64,000 bases of DNA from Enterococcus canis NBRC 100695 (GTDB taxonomy: Bacteria > Bacillota > Bacilli > Lactobacillales > Enterococcaceae): the NCBI RefSeq assembly GCF_001544375.1, contig NZ_BCQJ01000003.1:124001-188000 (forward strand), written 5' to 3'. The position numbers and the translations under genes are program-made. Within the stretch, counting starts at the first letter, position 1. Each line of letters opens with the position of its first letter. Below, one piece after another: positions 18,589 to 25,793 of the stretch. The notes under the pieces are model-generated. The model saw only the letters and a list, made by a program, of their open reading frames with translations. It had not been told where the DNA came from and ran no database searches.

Positions 18589-18639
18589 CAACAGTGAGCA
18601 CCAACCGTTAGACTTCGACTAACGGAAGGCGAAAACTTT

Positions 18640-20019
18640 TTATTCTGGCAAAGCATTACGCTCTGCTAATTCTTTGAACCAGTGACCGCTTTTTTTCACG
18701 GTCCGTTTATAATTATCCTCTAAATCAACACGGTAGAAGCCGTAACGATTACGGTAACCATTCAGCCATGACCAGCAATCAACAAAGGTCCAGGCTTGAT
18801 AACCAAAGCACTGACTGCCGGCTTCAATCCCTTGATGCAGGTAATTTAGATGGTCGATCATAAATTCAATGCGATAGTCATCTTGAATTTCTCCTGACTC
18901 ATCCATAAAGCGCTCCTCGTCAGCGACACCCATCCCATTCTCAGAAACATACCAAGGAATATTTCGGTACTCATCTCGCATCATGATTGCGACATCGTAT
19001 AACGCCTCTGGATAGATTTCCCAGCCGCGGTAAGGATTGATTTTCTTATCCGGCCAGTCATAATGTGCAAATAAATCACTCACGTCTTGGGCTGGCTGTT
19101 TAGGATTCGTCGGTGCTTGTACGCGACCTGGCTGATAATAGTTTAAACCAATAAAGTCGACAGTATTCGCTGCCATCCGTGCTTTATCTGCCGCTTCCGT
19201 TACCGGCAACAGCTCATTTTCAGCTAAAAGTGTCACTAATTTTTCCGGTACTGTCCCAAAAACAGCTGGGTCTAAAAAGCTCTTGATATTTAATAAATCA
19301 GCATTTTCTTTCGCTTTTAAATCAGCCGGCTCGTCACTACGACTGTAGGCTGGCGAAACATTCAGGATAATACCGATTTGGCCCTTTGGCATTACTTGTC
19401 GGAAAGCTTCAACTGCCGCAACATGCGCCATCAACGTATGATAGCCAACTTGGACAGCTTTTTTAAAATCATGAATTGCGGGATAATGGTAGCCGTACAA
19501 ATAACCGGATTCAATATGCACCATTGGTTCGTTGAATGTCGTCCACATATCAACTAAATCACCAAATTGTTCAAAAGCTGTTTTGGCATAAAAACCAAAG
19601 GCCTCGACAGATTCCCGGTTTTCCCAGCCACCTTTTTCCATCAACCACCACGGCATATCAAAATGGAACAGGTTCATGATTGGTTTCACGCCGGCCTCAT
19701 TCATTTTGGTAAAATAGTCTCGATAAAATGCGACTGCCTCTGGATTTAGCGTTTTACCATCAGGTAATAAACGGGTCCAGGCAATCGACGTCCGGAAAGA
19801 ATTCATGCCGATTTTCCGCATCCGCTTAATATCATCAGCATAAAACTCGTACATGTTGGACGTGTTTTCAGGCCCTTGATCAGCGTTGAATTTTTCAGGT
19901 GCTAGTTCAAACCATTTGTCCCAAGTTGAAGGTGACTTGCCATTTTTAGAACTATGGCCTTCTGTTTGCGGTGCTGAGGCAGCTGCGCCCCATAAAAAGT
20001 TTTCTGGAAATTGTTTCAT
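18640..20019 (-). CDS. glycoside hydrolase family 1 (beta-glucosidase or relative)
   Basis: Cytoplasmic retaining beta-glycosidase, 459 residues. The family opening [20 protein letters not shown] is present, the acid/base Glu lies in TTFNEPMVH and the nucleophile Glu in YVSENGMG. At the C-terminal sugar-specificity site the sequence is SWLNGYRNRYG: the Ser and Tyr of phosphate-binding enzymes are there but the Lys is Asn, so preference for 6-phosphosugars is doubtful. The start at 20019 follows an AGGAGG site; the longer frame overlaps lacI and is rejected. It is the second gene of a LacI-regulated pair; no transporter is adjacent. Confidence 0.9.
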   Translation of the reverse strand: MKQFPENFLWGAAASAPQTEGHSSKNGKSPSTWDKWFELAPEKFNADQGPENTSNMYEFYADDIKRMRKIGMNSFRTSIAWTRLLPDGKTLNPEAVAFYRDYFTKMNEAGVKPIMNLFHFDMPWWLMEKGGWENRESVEAFGFYAKTAFEQFGDLVDMWTTFNEPMVHIESGYLYGYHYPAIHDFKKAVQVGYHTLMAHVAAVEAFRQVMPKGQIGIILNVSPAYSRSDEPADLKAKENADLLNIKSFLDPAVFGTVPEKLVTLLAENELLPVTEAADKARMAANTVDFIGLNYYQPGRVQAPTNPKQPAQDVSDLFAHYDWPDKKINPYRGWEIYPEALYDVAIMMRDEYRNIPWYVSENGMGVADEERFMDESGEIQDDYRIEFMIDHLNYLHQGIEAGSQCFGYQAWTFVDCWSWLNGYRNRYGFYRVDLEDNYKRTVKKSGHWFKELAERNALPE

Positions 20020-20035
20020 GTTGGTTCCTCCTATA

Positions 20036-21001
20036 TTAAATCGGCTGGATTGATTCCTGCCAAAGAATATCATTTTGTAGTGTAACCGTAACGGGTTGCT
20101 CACCTTTTAGCTGAGCCAAAACCATCAACGTCGCTTGACGACCCATTTCATTTAACGGCTGCCGAATAATCGTCAACTTAGGCGTAAACAGCTCACTGGC
20201 GTCAAAATAGCCAAAGCTAGCGTAAGATAGCTCGGTCCCAATGGGAATATCCGCCTCTCTAATTGCCCGTAAGGCTCCCAACGACATATTATAGTTGCAG
20301 ACAAAAACAGCAGTGACACCGGCGGCTAACAGCTTCGTCATTTCTTGAAAACCGCTTTGGCGAGAATAATCACCAAACCCTACCCACTTTGAAGCTACTG
20401 GTAGCTCGGCCTGTGCCATCGCATCATAATACCCTTTCAAACGTTCTTGGGCCGTATAATCACTTTGTGGAGATGCGATGATACCAATTTTACGATGGCC
20501 AACTGCAATCATCTTCGTAATGACTTGTGCCACGCTTTCCCGCTCATTTGTCAACACACTAGGAAAGAGTTGCTGCGCTGGATTAACGATGGAAACACCG
20601 ACATTTTTCTTAGTGGTAAGCCAATGATCTTCCGTTTCAAAGGTAATCAGACCATCTACACCACGAGATTCTAAAAATGCTACTTTAGCCTGGGCCCGCA
20701 CTGGATCACCATTATGACTTGTAATCAATAAACCATAGTCATGCTCATCGCAAACCTTTTCGATTGCCCCAACTACCCCAGCACTAAACTGACTTTGGAG
20801 ATTATGCACCAGCAGTCCTAAGGTCATACTGTGATTGGCTTTTAAGCTTTTCGCAAAAAAATTTTCTTGATAGCCTAACTCTTCGATGGCTTGTTTAATT
20901 TTTTCGGCGTTTTGCGCCCGAAGTTTCTGCCCGTTCAAATAGTTGGAGACACTGCCTACCGAGACTCCCGCATGCTGAGCAACCTCTTGAATTGTCGCCA
21001 T
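20036..21001 (-). CDS. LacI family transcription regulator
   Basis: Sugar-responsive repressor, 321 residues. The HTH and hinge are ATIQEVAQHAGVSVGSVSNY and LNGQKLRAQNAEKIKQAIEE, followed by a periplasmic-binding-like domain with LGLLVHNLQSQFSAGVVGAI and GHRKIGIIASPQSDYTAQER. It is encoded directly upstream of the GH1 gene with the same orientation, so it most likely senses the sugar that enzyme acts on. A palindrome in its own upstream region is a candidate operator. The ribosome site is AAAGGAGG. Confidence 0.93.
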   Translation of the reverse strand: MATIQEVAQHAGVSVGSVSNYLNGQKLRAQNAEKIKQAIEELGYQENFFAKSLKANHSMTLGLLVHNLQSQFSAGVVGAIEKVCDEHDYGLLITSHNGDPVRAQAKVAFLESRGVDGLITFETEDHWLTTKKNVGVSIVNPAQQLFPSVLTNERESVAQVITKMIAVGHRKIGIIASPQSDYTAQERLKGYYDAMAQAELPVASKWVGFGDYSRQSGFQEMTKLLAAGVTAVFVCNYNMSLGALRAIREADIPIGTELSYASFGYFDASELFTPKLTIIRQPLNEMGRQATLMVLAQLKGEQPVTVTLQNDILWQESIQPI

Positions 21002-21037
21002 GCCAACGCCTCCTTTCGCAAGCTTAGTATAAACGAT

Positions 21038-21057
21038 AACTTGAAACGATTCAAGTT
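21038..21057. promoter_or_regulatory. probable LacI-family operator
   Basis: AACTTGAA and TTCAAGTT are perfect inverted arms around ACGA, 36 bases upstream of the lacI start. Size and position suit a LacI-type operator for autoregulation of the lacI-GH1 operon. Confidence 0.6.
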
Positions 21058-21162
21058 TAAGTTAATTTCTCTTCATGTTTTCTTAAGCATCTTCAAAAAC
21101 TCTTCGCATATTTTTTAGCTTTCGTTTAGTTTTATTGGTTATAGTTAGCACATAATCAATTG

Positions 21163-21245
21163 GTGGATGAAACTTGGTGTTAGACTTCATGAGACAAAGC
21201 CCATTGTTTCATTTATTAGGTGCAGGTTCGATTCCTGCCATCCAC
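21163..21245 (+). ncRNA. tRNA-like element without a canonical anticodon arm
   Basis: GTGGATG (21163-21169) and CATCCAC (21239-21245) form a perfect 7-bp acceptor-like stem. Immediately inside the 3' strand is a textbook T arm: GCAGG, loop TTCGATT, CCTGC (21222-21238). Between them I cannot fold a D arm or an anticodon arm with a seven-base loop; instead TGAGACAA and TTGTTTCA pair around AGCCCA. No CCA is encoded. TATAGT at 21140-21145 could be a -10. It may be a degenerate tRNA, a tRNA mimic or an integration scar. Confidence 0.45.
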
Positions 21246-21283
21246 GTTCACCGCATTCATTCAAAATGAAAGAAGGACTCCCT

Positions 21284-21499
21284 ATGAAATATTGGCTCTC
21301 GCTCGTTTTTCTGCTATTAACAATTGGACTTTTCTTAACCTCCGCTTTAGTTGGAAGTCATATCGATCCTAACGGAATGTTAGTAGAACCAGCTTTTTTC
21401 TGCATTCCTTTGGGCTATCTCAATTTGTTCCTTTTTGTACTGACTTTTGTAGGCGCCCTACGATCAGCAAAAAAACAGCCTCATTCTCCCAAAAAGTAA
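21284..21499 (+). CDS. small membrane protein, DUF3955-like
   Basis: 71 residues with two predicted membrane helices (about 4-24 and 44-64). The segment HIDPNGMLVEPAFFCIPLGY between the helices resembles DUF3955 proteins, whose function is unknown. The start at 21284 follows a GAAGGA site; the frame is open upstream through the tRNA-like element, but that part is not credible protein. Confidence 0.6.
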   Translation: MKYWLSLVFLLLTIGLFLTSALVGSHIDPNGMLVEPAFFCIPLGYLNLFLFVLTFVGALRSAKKQPHSPKK

Positions 21500-21538
21500 C
21501 GCTGCATGGTATACTTTCTCTATTAAGGAGTGAGTCTA

Positions 21539-21829
21539 TTGACACTGATTGCAATCATTACCGGCATTGCTGCGCTAGTTCTTTACAGCTTCGTTACCAA
21601 TGCTACGATCCCTTTGATTCTGGCCTGCGTGATTCAAGGTGCGCTTTTACTATTTACGATTATCGCTGCCTTTCTTTACCATGGTCCCCGCTCGCGCCGT
21701 AGCTATGATGGTGGCTGGTACTCTATTTGGACATTACGCTTTGGTCTGATTATGTTTTCGCTACTAGGCAATTTGGCGATTTTTGTCGTCTATCTGCTAA
21801 AGCTAGCTGGTATTATTACCGGAATCTAA
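21539..21829 (+). CDS. small membrane protein of unknown function
   Basis: 96 residues, three hydrophobic helices (about 1-17, 23-43 and 67-92) separated by a basic, aromatic loop GPRSRRSYDGGWYS. I do not recognise the family. The TTG at 21539 is preferred because AAGGAG lies 8 bases upstream, while the GTG at 21530 overlaps that site. It follows the DUF3955-like gene in the same direction and could be co-transcribed. Confidence 0.6.
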   Translation: MTLIAIITGIAALVLYSFVTNATIPLILACVIQGALLLFTIIAAFLYHGPRSRRSYDGGWYSIWTLRFGLIMFSLLGNLAIFVVYLLKLAGIITGI

Positions 21830-21830
21830 A

Positions 21831-21862
21831 AAAAGCCATCCTACCGCGGTAAGATGGCTTTT
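21831..21862. terminator. bidirectional terminator
   Basis: AAAAGCCATC and its complement form the stem, with A and T runs outside, between the small membrane protein and the convergent uspA gene. Confidence 0.85.
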
Positions 21863-21863
21863 T

Positions 21864-22286
21864 TCATTTGACCACTAATACATCACAAGGGGCATGGTTA
21901 ACGATATAGGCCGTGGTTGATCCCGTAAGATTTTGCTCGCTTTCTCCCGTGATACCCATGATAATTCGATCCACAGGTTCCACATCTGCCGCGAACTGTT
22001 GGATACAGCGGGTAGGCTTACCTTCTTGTAGATAATAGCTCACTTCTAATTCTGGGTATTGCTGCTTCAGCTCTTGTTGCAAGTCTGCTAAAGCCTCTTC
22101 CAAGAAATCACGCGTTTTCTGAATGATTTTAGGATAACCAGTAACTTCAAATAAATAATCTGGCGTTTCCAATACTCTAAATAAAATCAGGCGTGCCCTA
22201 GACCGTTGCGCTTCTGCTACTGCCTTTCTCACCACTTTATCTGCTTGCTGCGACCCATCTAACGCCACTAAATAAACTGCTGTCAT
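21864..22286 (-). CDS. universal stress protein UspA family
   Basis: 140 residues, single Usp domain. The opening VYLVALDGSQQADKVVRKAV and the nucleotide-binding pattern MGITGESEQNLTGSTTAYIV followed by CDVLVVK define an ATP-binding type Usp. These cytoplasmic proteins accumulate under starvation and stress; the particular role is unknown. It is monocistronic between terminators. Confidence 0.9.
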   Translation of the reverse strand: MTAVYLVALDGSQQADKVVRKAVAEAQRSRARLILFRVLETPDYLFEVTGYPKIIQKTRDFLEEALADLQQELKQQYPELEVSYYLQEGKPTRCIQQFAADVEPVDRIIMGITGESEQNLTGSTTAYIVNHAPCDVLVVK

Positions 22287-22414
22287 GACACTCCCTCCTC
22301 ACCTTTATTATAACGTGTTTTATTTAAAAAGAGAGAATTTTTTTCGTAAATATGATGTATTTATCAGTTTCGAGTGACTTCTGGAAAGAATAGCAAGAAT
22401 ATAGCAAAAAAAAC

Positions 22415-22447
22415 AGCTCTAACTCTCATATATCAAGAGTTAGAGCT
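22415..22447 (-). terminator. terminator after rpmA
   Basis: AGCTCTAACTCT and its exact complement (22436-22447) make a 12-bp stem followed by T8 on the minus strand. It closes the rplU-prp-rpmA operon. Confidence 0.9.
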
Positions 22448-22456
22448 ATTTAATAA

Positions 22457-22747
22457 TTAAGCTTCTTGTGCTACTGGATAAACTGAAACTTGTTTTTTGT
22501 CGCGGCCTTTACGTTCAAAACGTACGACGCCGTCAACTTTAGCAAACAATGTGTCGTCTCCACCAATACCAACGTTTACGCCTGGATAGATTCTTGTACC
22601 GCGTTGACGGTAAAGAATAGAACCACCTGTAACGGTTTGGCCATCAGCGCGTTTAGCACCTAGACGTTTGGATTCAGAATCACGACCGTTGGAAGTAGAA
22701 CCGCCCCCTTTTTTGTGGGCGAAGAATTGTAAATTCATTTTTAACAT
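22457..22747 (-). CDS. rpmA: 50S ribosomal protein L27 with cleavable N-terminal extension
   Basis: 96 residues. The N-terminus [20 protein letters not shown] has the Firmicutes extension ending in FF; the Prp protease removes it before Ala10 so that the mature tail AHKKGG can reach the peptidyl transferase centre. The remainder ([16 protein letters not shown] and [13 protein letters not shown]) is standard L27. It lies 13 bases after prp and is third in rplU-prp-rpmA. Confidence 0.97.
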   Translation of the reverse strand: MLKMNLQFFAHKKGGGSTSNGRDSESKRLGAKRADGQTVTGGSILYRQRGTRIYPGVNVGIGGDDTLFAKVDGVVRFERKGRDKKQVSVYPVAQEA

Positions 22748-22760
22748 AGGTCTGCACCTC

Positions 22761-23099
22761 CTAATGGATTGTTTTAATGTCGATAAATTCAGGATTTTCC
22801 GCTTGGACAGCTTGTAATCCCAATAATAAATTTTCTAATAAGATCTGTGAAATGTTGGTCTGTTCTCCCGTGATGTCACGGCGCATTTCAACATAGAGCT
22901 GACCACCATTTTCGTTGTCCATCTCTACCAATGGTTCGATACCAGACAACGCTTCAATCCCATTTACGGTACTGAAAGCTAAAGCAGAAACAGCAGCACA
23001 GACAATATCACTTCCGTAAGGACCCGCTTCTGCGTGGCCACTTAACTCAAACGATGTGATGTGTCCTGACTCATTACGTTTAAAAGAACCTTTAATCAT
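22761..23099 (-). CDS. prp: ribosomal-processing cysteine protease Prp
   Basis: Protease that trims the N-terminal extension of L27. About 112 residues. The catalytic pair is visible: His in [11 protein letters not shown] (about residue 22) and Cys in [18 protein letters not shown] (about 34). The start at 23099 ([11 protein letters not shown]) follows AAGGAGG-like bases; six upstream in-frame codons are disregarded. It sits between rplU and rpmA, as in all organisms with extended L27. Confidence 0.95.
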   Translation of the reverse strand: MIKGSFKRNESGHITSFELSGHAEAGPYGSDIVCAAVSALAFSTVNGIEALSGIEPLVEMDNENGGQLYVEMRRDITGEQTNISQILLENLLLGLQAVQAENPEFIDIKTIH

Positions 23100-23130
23100 A
23101 GGAAGGCCTTCTTTCACAAGAATTTAGAAA

Positions 23131-23439
23131 TTACGCGTTGATCGCGTCAATCACAACTTTTGTGTATGGTTGACGGTGACCTTGTTTACGGTGAGAGTGT
23201 TTTTTAGGTTTGTATTTGAAAGTTACGACTTTCTTTTGTTTGCCGTGTTTTTCAACAGTACCTACAACAGTTGCACCTGCTACAGTTGGCGCACCAACTT
23301 TAGTAGATTCACCACCAACTAAGATTACTTCGTCAAATGTTACTTTTTCGCCAGCTTCAACGTTTAATTTTTCAACGTAGATTGCTTGACCAACTTCAAC
23401 TTTGACTTGTTTACCACCAGTTTTAATAATTGCGTACAT
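23131..23439 (-). CDS. rplU: 50S ribosomal protein L21
   Basis: 102 residues, [20 protein letters not shown] start and [20 protein letters not shown] end, both diagnostic. It is the first gene of the rplU-prp-rpmA operon, with an AAGGAGGTG ribosome site and a structured leader of about 105 bases. Confidence 0.97.
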   Translation of the reverse strand: MYAIIKTGGKQVKVEVGQAIYVEKLNVEAGEKVTFDEVILVGGESTKVGAPTVAGATVVGTVEKHGKQKKVVTFKYKPKKHSHRKQGHRQPYTKVVIDAINA

Positions 23440-23544
23440 GCGTAAAGCACCTCCTTCATTAGACTTAGACTCGCCATCCCAAGTGACATTCCGTGCTTAA
23501 TACTTGTTCTGAGCGGTTGTAGCTGTGGAGTCCACAATTACAAC
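23440..23544 (-). ncRNA. L21 leader RNA (ribosomal protein autoregulatory element)
   Basis: The untranslated leader between the rplU promoter and start is GC-richer than its surroundings and contains local pairing such as TTGTGGACTCCACAG. In Firmicutes the rplU leader holds the L21 autoregulatory structure; position and length match, but I could not align it to the family model. Confidence 0.5.
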
Positions 23545-23550
23545 ATTAGT

Positions 23551-23579
23551 ATCATATCAAAATTAGCCTGCAACGTCAA
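23551..23579 (-). promoter_or_regulatory. sigma-A promoter of the rplU operon
   Basis: On the minus strand TTGACG (23574-23579), a 17-base spacer and TATGAT (23551-23556). The start of transcription would be near 23544, giving a leader of about 105 bases. Confidence 0.75.
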
Positions 23580-23647
23580 CTGCTTTCGATTTTCAGCTAT
23601 GCAGGCAACCTATTAAAGAAAAATAACAGCCAAACATAGAAACTTGA

Positions 23648-23676
23648 TTGACATCACGGCATTGTTTTTCTATAAT
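23648..23676 (+). promoter_or_regulatory. consensus sigma-A promoter of tRNA-Arg
   Basis: TTGACA (23648-23653), 17-base spacer and TATAAT (23671-23676), a perfect consensus 16 bases before the tRNA. Confidence 0.88.
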
Positions 23677-23691
23677 ATTCATGTTGCGTCT

Positions 23692-23765
23692 GTTCCAGTA
23701 GCTCAGCCGGATAGAGCATTCGCCTTCTAAGCGAACGGTCGGGGGTTCGAATCCCTCCTGGAACG
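23692..23765 (+). tRNA. tRNA-Arg (anticodon TCT)
   Basis: 74 bases that fold as a full cloverleaf: acceptor GTTCCAG with CTGGAAC, D arm GCTCAGCCGGATAGAGC, anticodon stem TTCGC with GCGAA around CTTCTAA, and T arm GGGGGTTCGAATCCCTC. The anticodon TCT decodes AGA/AGG. The 3' CCA is not encoded. A perfect promoter precedes it. Confidence 0.96.
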
Positions 23766-23880
23766 TTTTTAAACGTCCAAAAGTCTTTCATATCAGCACT
23801 TTACCTTATGCGTGTGCCAAATATGTGCCAAATGACTTCCTTTTTTTTATCCACTCTCTTGCGTATCTATATGTAGGAGG
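23766..23880 (-). pseudogene. possible scar of a tRNA-integrated element
   Basis: Directly after the tRNA 3' end, the repeated words GTGTGCCAAATATGTGCCAAA read on the minus strand as a tail SHLAHIWHTHKVKC and stop, similar in style to C-terminal ends of phage-type tyrosine recombinases. No longer frame or direct repeat of the tRNA end is seen here. The call rests on position and style only. Confidence 0.25.
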
Positions 23881-23887
23881 GATTGCA

Positions 23888-23932
23888 ATGGTAAAAATAT
23901 TTGGACGCAAAATCTACATCGGAACGTCTTGA
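23888..23932 (+). CDS. possible 14-residue peptide MVKIFGRKIYIGTS
   Basis: A very short frame with an excellent ribosome site (AGGAGGGATTGCAATG) that ends 8 bases before a strong terminator. It is hydrophobic and basic. It could be a real small peptide, a leader, or the surviving start of a deleted gene. I do not recognise it. Confidence 0.3.
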   Translation: MVKIFGRKIYIGTS

Positions 23933-23940
23933 TACTTATC

Positions 23941-23983
23941 AATAAGGCAGATACTTCACTAGTAGTGAAATATCTGCCTTATT
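23941..23983 (+). terminator. rho-independent terminator after the short frame
   Basis: AATAAGGCAGATACTTCACT pairs with 23964-23983 (one mismatch), and T7 follows on the plus strand. It may serve the tRNA transcript and the short frame. Confidence 0.85.
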
Positions 23984-23990
23984 TTTTTAT

Positions 23991-24027
23991 AAAACGACTC
24001 TACTAATTGGTTCAGTAGAGTCGTTTT
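23991..24027 (-). terminator. terminator after the DUF438 gene
   Basis: AAAACGACTCTACT and its perfect complement at 24014-24027 enclose nine bases; a T-run follows on the minus strand. It lies just past the DUF438 stop and may act in both directions. Confidence 0.85.
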
Positions 24028-24036
24028 AGCTTCAGC

Positions 24037-25344
24037 CTATTCATCTAACAAACGCTTTTGTCCCTCTAAGTTCATGATTTCAGAAACTTCTTGCGTCACT
24101 TCTAAACAACCTAAATACTCATCAGCTTCCCGCAGAGCAAAGTAGCGGATATAGATTTTTTTACCCCGCATATCGATCCAAAAATCAGCGGTATCACGGA
24201 CACCACTACGAAAATCATCCAAAATTTGTTGGACCATGTGCATACTTTTTGGTGGATGACAATTCACCACTTCGCGACCAATAACCGATTTCGTACGAGG
24301 AAAGACCCGTTCTTTCCCTTCTGAATAGAAACGCACCCGGTCCTGGGCGTCCACAAAGGTCAGATCCACCGGCAAGGTTTGAAACATAGCAATCAATTGA
24401 TTCATTTTCAATACGCCCGTTGGTAAGACAATACTATCTTGGCTTCCTTGTGTTGCTTCCCAATCAAAATGAGGCTCTTCTGGCTCAGAAAGATTTTCTT
24501 TAATGGCTTCCGTCGTCATCTTTGCCCGCTGAATCGCTGCTTGTCGCTCAGGCTCAACTTCCTTTTCTTTTGCCAGAGCCGCTGCACTGGCTTTCCATGG
24601 TAGTGGTTCTGGAATAAAAGCATAGCCAATGTCTTCGCTATCACGGGCAATTTTTTCCCAATCTGCCAAAGAAAAGACATCTAGGGTCATAGGAATCATG
24701 ATTTCTTCTTCTTTGAAAATCATTTCTTCAATTTCGGTCAACGCGGCCTCCAGCTTTTCTCTCAGTGGATTCACTGCCGCCCGCTCGTTTTCCCCATAGG
24801 CAATTACTTCTTTAAGGGCTTCACGAATACTGTCATCGACACCCCACATAACTTTGGGCGGTGCGCTAATACCGTATTTTTCCATGTAAGAAAAAATCAG
24901 CGTTTCTTTACGAGTATAGTGCTTGTCAATCTGTTGCAAATCCTTTAGGGCTGTCAATAACCGTTCCTTAACTGACCAGTCGCCTTTTTCTAATTTAGCA
25001 AATGTCCAGCGGATCTCATCATCAATTAGTGACTGAATCACTTTATTTTCTAGCTTCAGCGTGTGAACCGGATGTCCTGGTTGTTCATGTTCGTAATTGG
25101 AACGATGGATATCGGTAATTGAGCCTTTAAAGACTGCAGCGTGCACATTACATAAACGCTGAATTTCACTGGGATTTAAGCCACTTTGAATCAGCTCGCG
25201 TTCGGCTGCCGTGATTTCGGTGACATCAACACCATCAAAGGATTCATTAAATAGGCGTTTCGCCTCTTCAAATTCACCGCCGGCGTGTAGTAGTTGCAAT
25301 ATTTCAACGATTTTTTTCTGACGTGCTACTGTGTTGGTTTCCAT
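24037..25344 (-). CDS. DUF438 / haemerythrin-like / PAS protein
   Basis: 435 residues in three parts. DUF438 covers about 8-75 (LLHAGGEFEEAKRLFNESF, LCNVHAAVFKGSI). A haemerythrin-like helical domain follows (about 79-225) with candidate iron ligands in HRSNYEHEQPGHPVH, DKHYTRKE and MIFKEEEIMIP. A PAS domain lies at the C-terminus (about 310-425: LTFVDAQDRVRFYSEGKERV, GREVVNCHPPKS). Such proteins are thought to sense or handle NO, oxygen or iron, but none of that is shown here. The start has AGGAGG five bases upstream and overlaps the preceding gene by 41 bases. A Fur-like box precedes the pair. Confidence 0.82.
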   Translation of the reverse strand: METNTVARQKKIVEILQLLHAGGEFEEAKRLFNESFDGVDVTEITAAERELIQSGLNPSEIQRLCNVHAAVFKGSITDIHRSNYEHEQPGHPVHTLKLENKVIQSLIDDEIRWTFAKLEKGDWSVKERLLTALKDLQQIDKHYTRKETLIFSYMEKYGISAPPKVMWGVDDSIREALKEVIAYGENERAAVNPLREKLEAALTEIEEMIFKEEEIMIPMTLDVFSLADWEKIARDSEDIGYAFIPEPLPWKASAAALAKEKEVEPERQAAIQRAKMTTEAIKENLSEPEEPHFDWEATQGSQDSIVLPTGVLKMNQLIAMFQTLPVDLTFVDAQDRVRFYSEGKERVFPRTKSVIGREVVNCHPPKSMHMVQQILDDFRSGVRDTADFWIDMRGKKIYIRYFALREADEYLGCLEVTQEVSEIMNLEGQKRLLDE

Positions 25345-25573
25345 CAGGTCCTCCTATAATGACGAAGCCTTGTGCTTCGAATGTGGCAATAATTTCAGGC
25401 AATGGGATTTTTTTAAGCCGCGCTCCTTTGGGAAGCGTCATATATCGCCCCACGGTATTCAGCATTGCCGGGTTTTCTAAATCCTTAAAGCCTAACCCCA
25501 CCATAATCGTCTTAATTTCGGGGTATTGGCTAATTAAGGCGTAGACAGATTGATTCAGATCAAGTTCTTTCAA
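25304..25573 (-). CDS. DUF1858 domain protein
   Basis: 89 residues, one DUF1858 domain: LDLNQSVYALISQYPEIKTI and MVGLGFKDLENPAMLNTVGR, then the Met-Thr-Leu-Pro-Lys-Gly segment. The domain resembles the N-terminal helical part of ScdA/RIC iron-sulfur repair proteins, which also carry a haemerythrin domain. Here the two parts are separate, overlapping genes, so they probably act as a pair. First gene of the operon. Confidence 0.8.
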   Translation of the reverse strand: MKELDLNQSVYALISQYPEIKTIMVGLGFKDLENPAMLNTVGRYMTLPKGARLKKIPLPEIIATFEAQGFVIIGGPDGNQHSSTSEKNR

Positions 25574-25606
25574 AACAGCTGCCTCCTCATAGCAATTGAT
25601 TCTAAT

Positions 25607-25649
25607 TGAGAATCATTCTTACCATACTGCGCTTTACGAGGGAAAACAA
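25607..25649 (-). promoter_or_regulatory. promoter with Fur-like box for the DUF1858-DUF438 operon
   Basis: On the minus strand TTGTTT (25644-25649), a 17-base spacer and TATGGT (25621-25626) form a promoter. The 7-1-7 sequence TGAGAATCATTCTTA (25607-25621) overlaps the end of the -10 and the start point, and differs from a perfect Fur palindrome at a single base. It implies iron-linked repression. Confidence 0.65.
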
Positions 25650-25793
25650 GTCCTATCGTGCGTTCTTTCACGAATTAGAGTTTTCCCTTACAAGAGGTTA
25701 CTTTCTGTCACAAATTATAAATAAATCAAATTTTATGACAAAAAAATGACAAGTTTTATTATATACTGAAAGTAACACGAGGAGGAGATGAAA

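Noticed and set aside
21167-21283. N-terminal extension of the DUF3955-like protein
   Set aside because: It would translate the tRNA-like element; a better start with a ribosome site lies at 21284.
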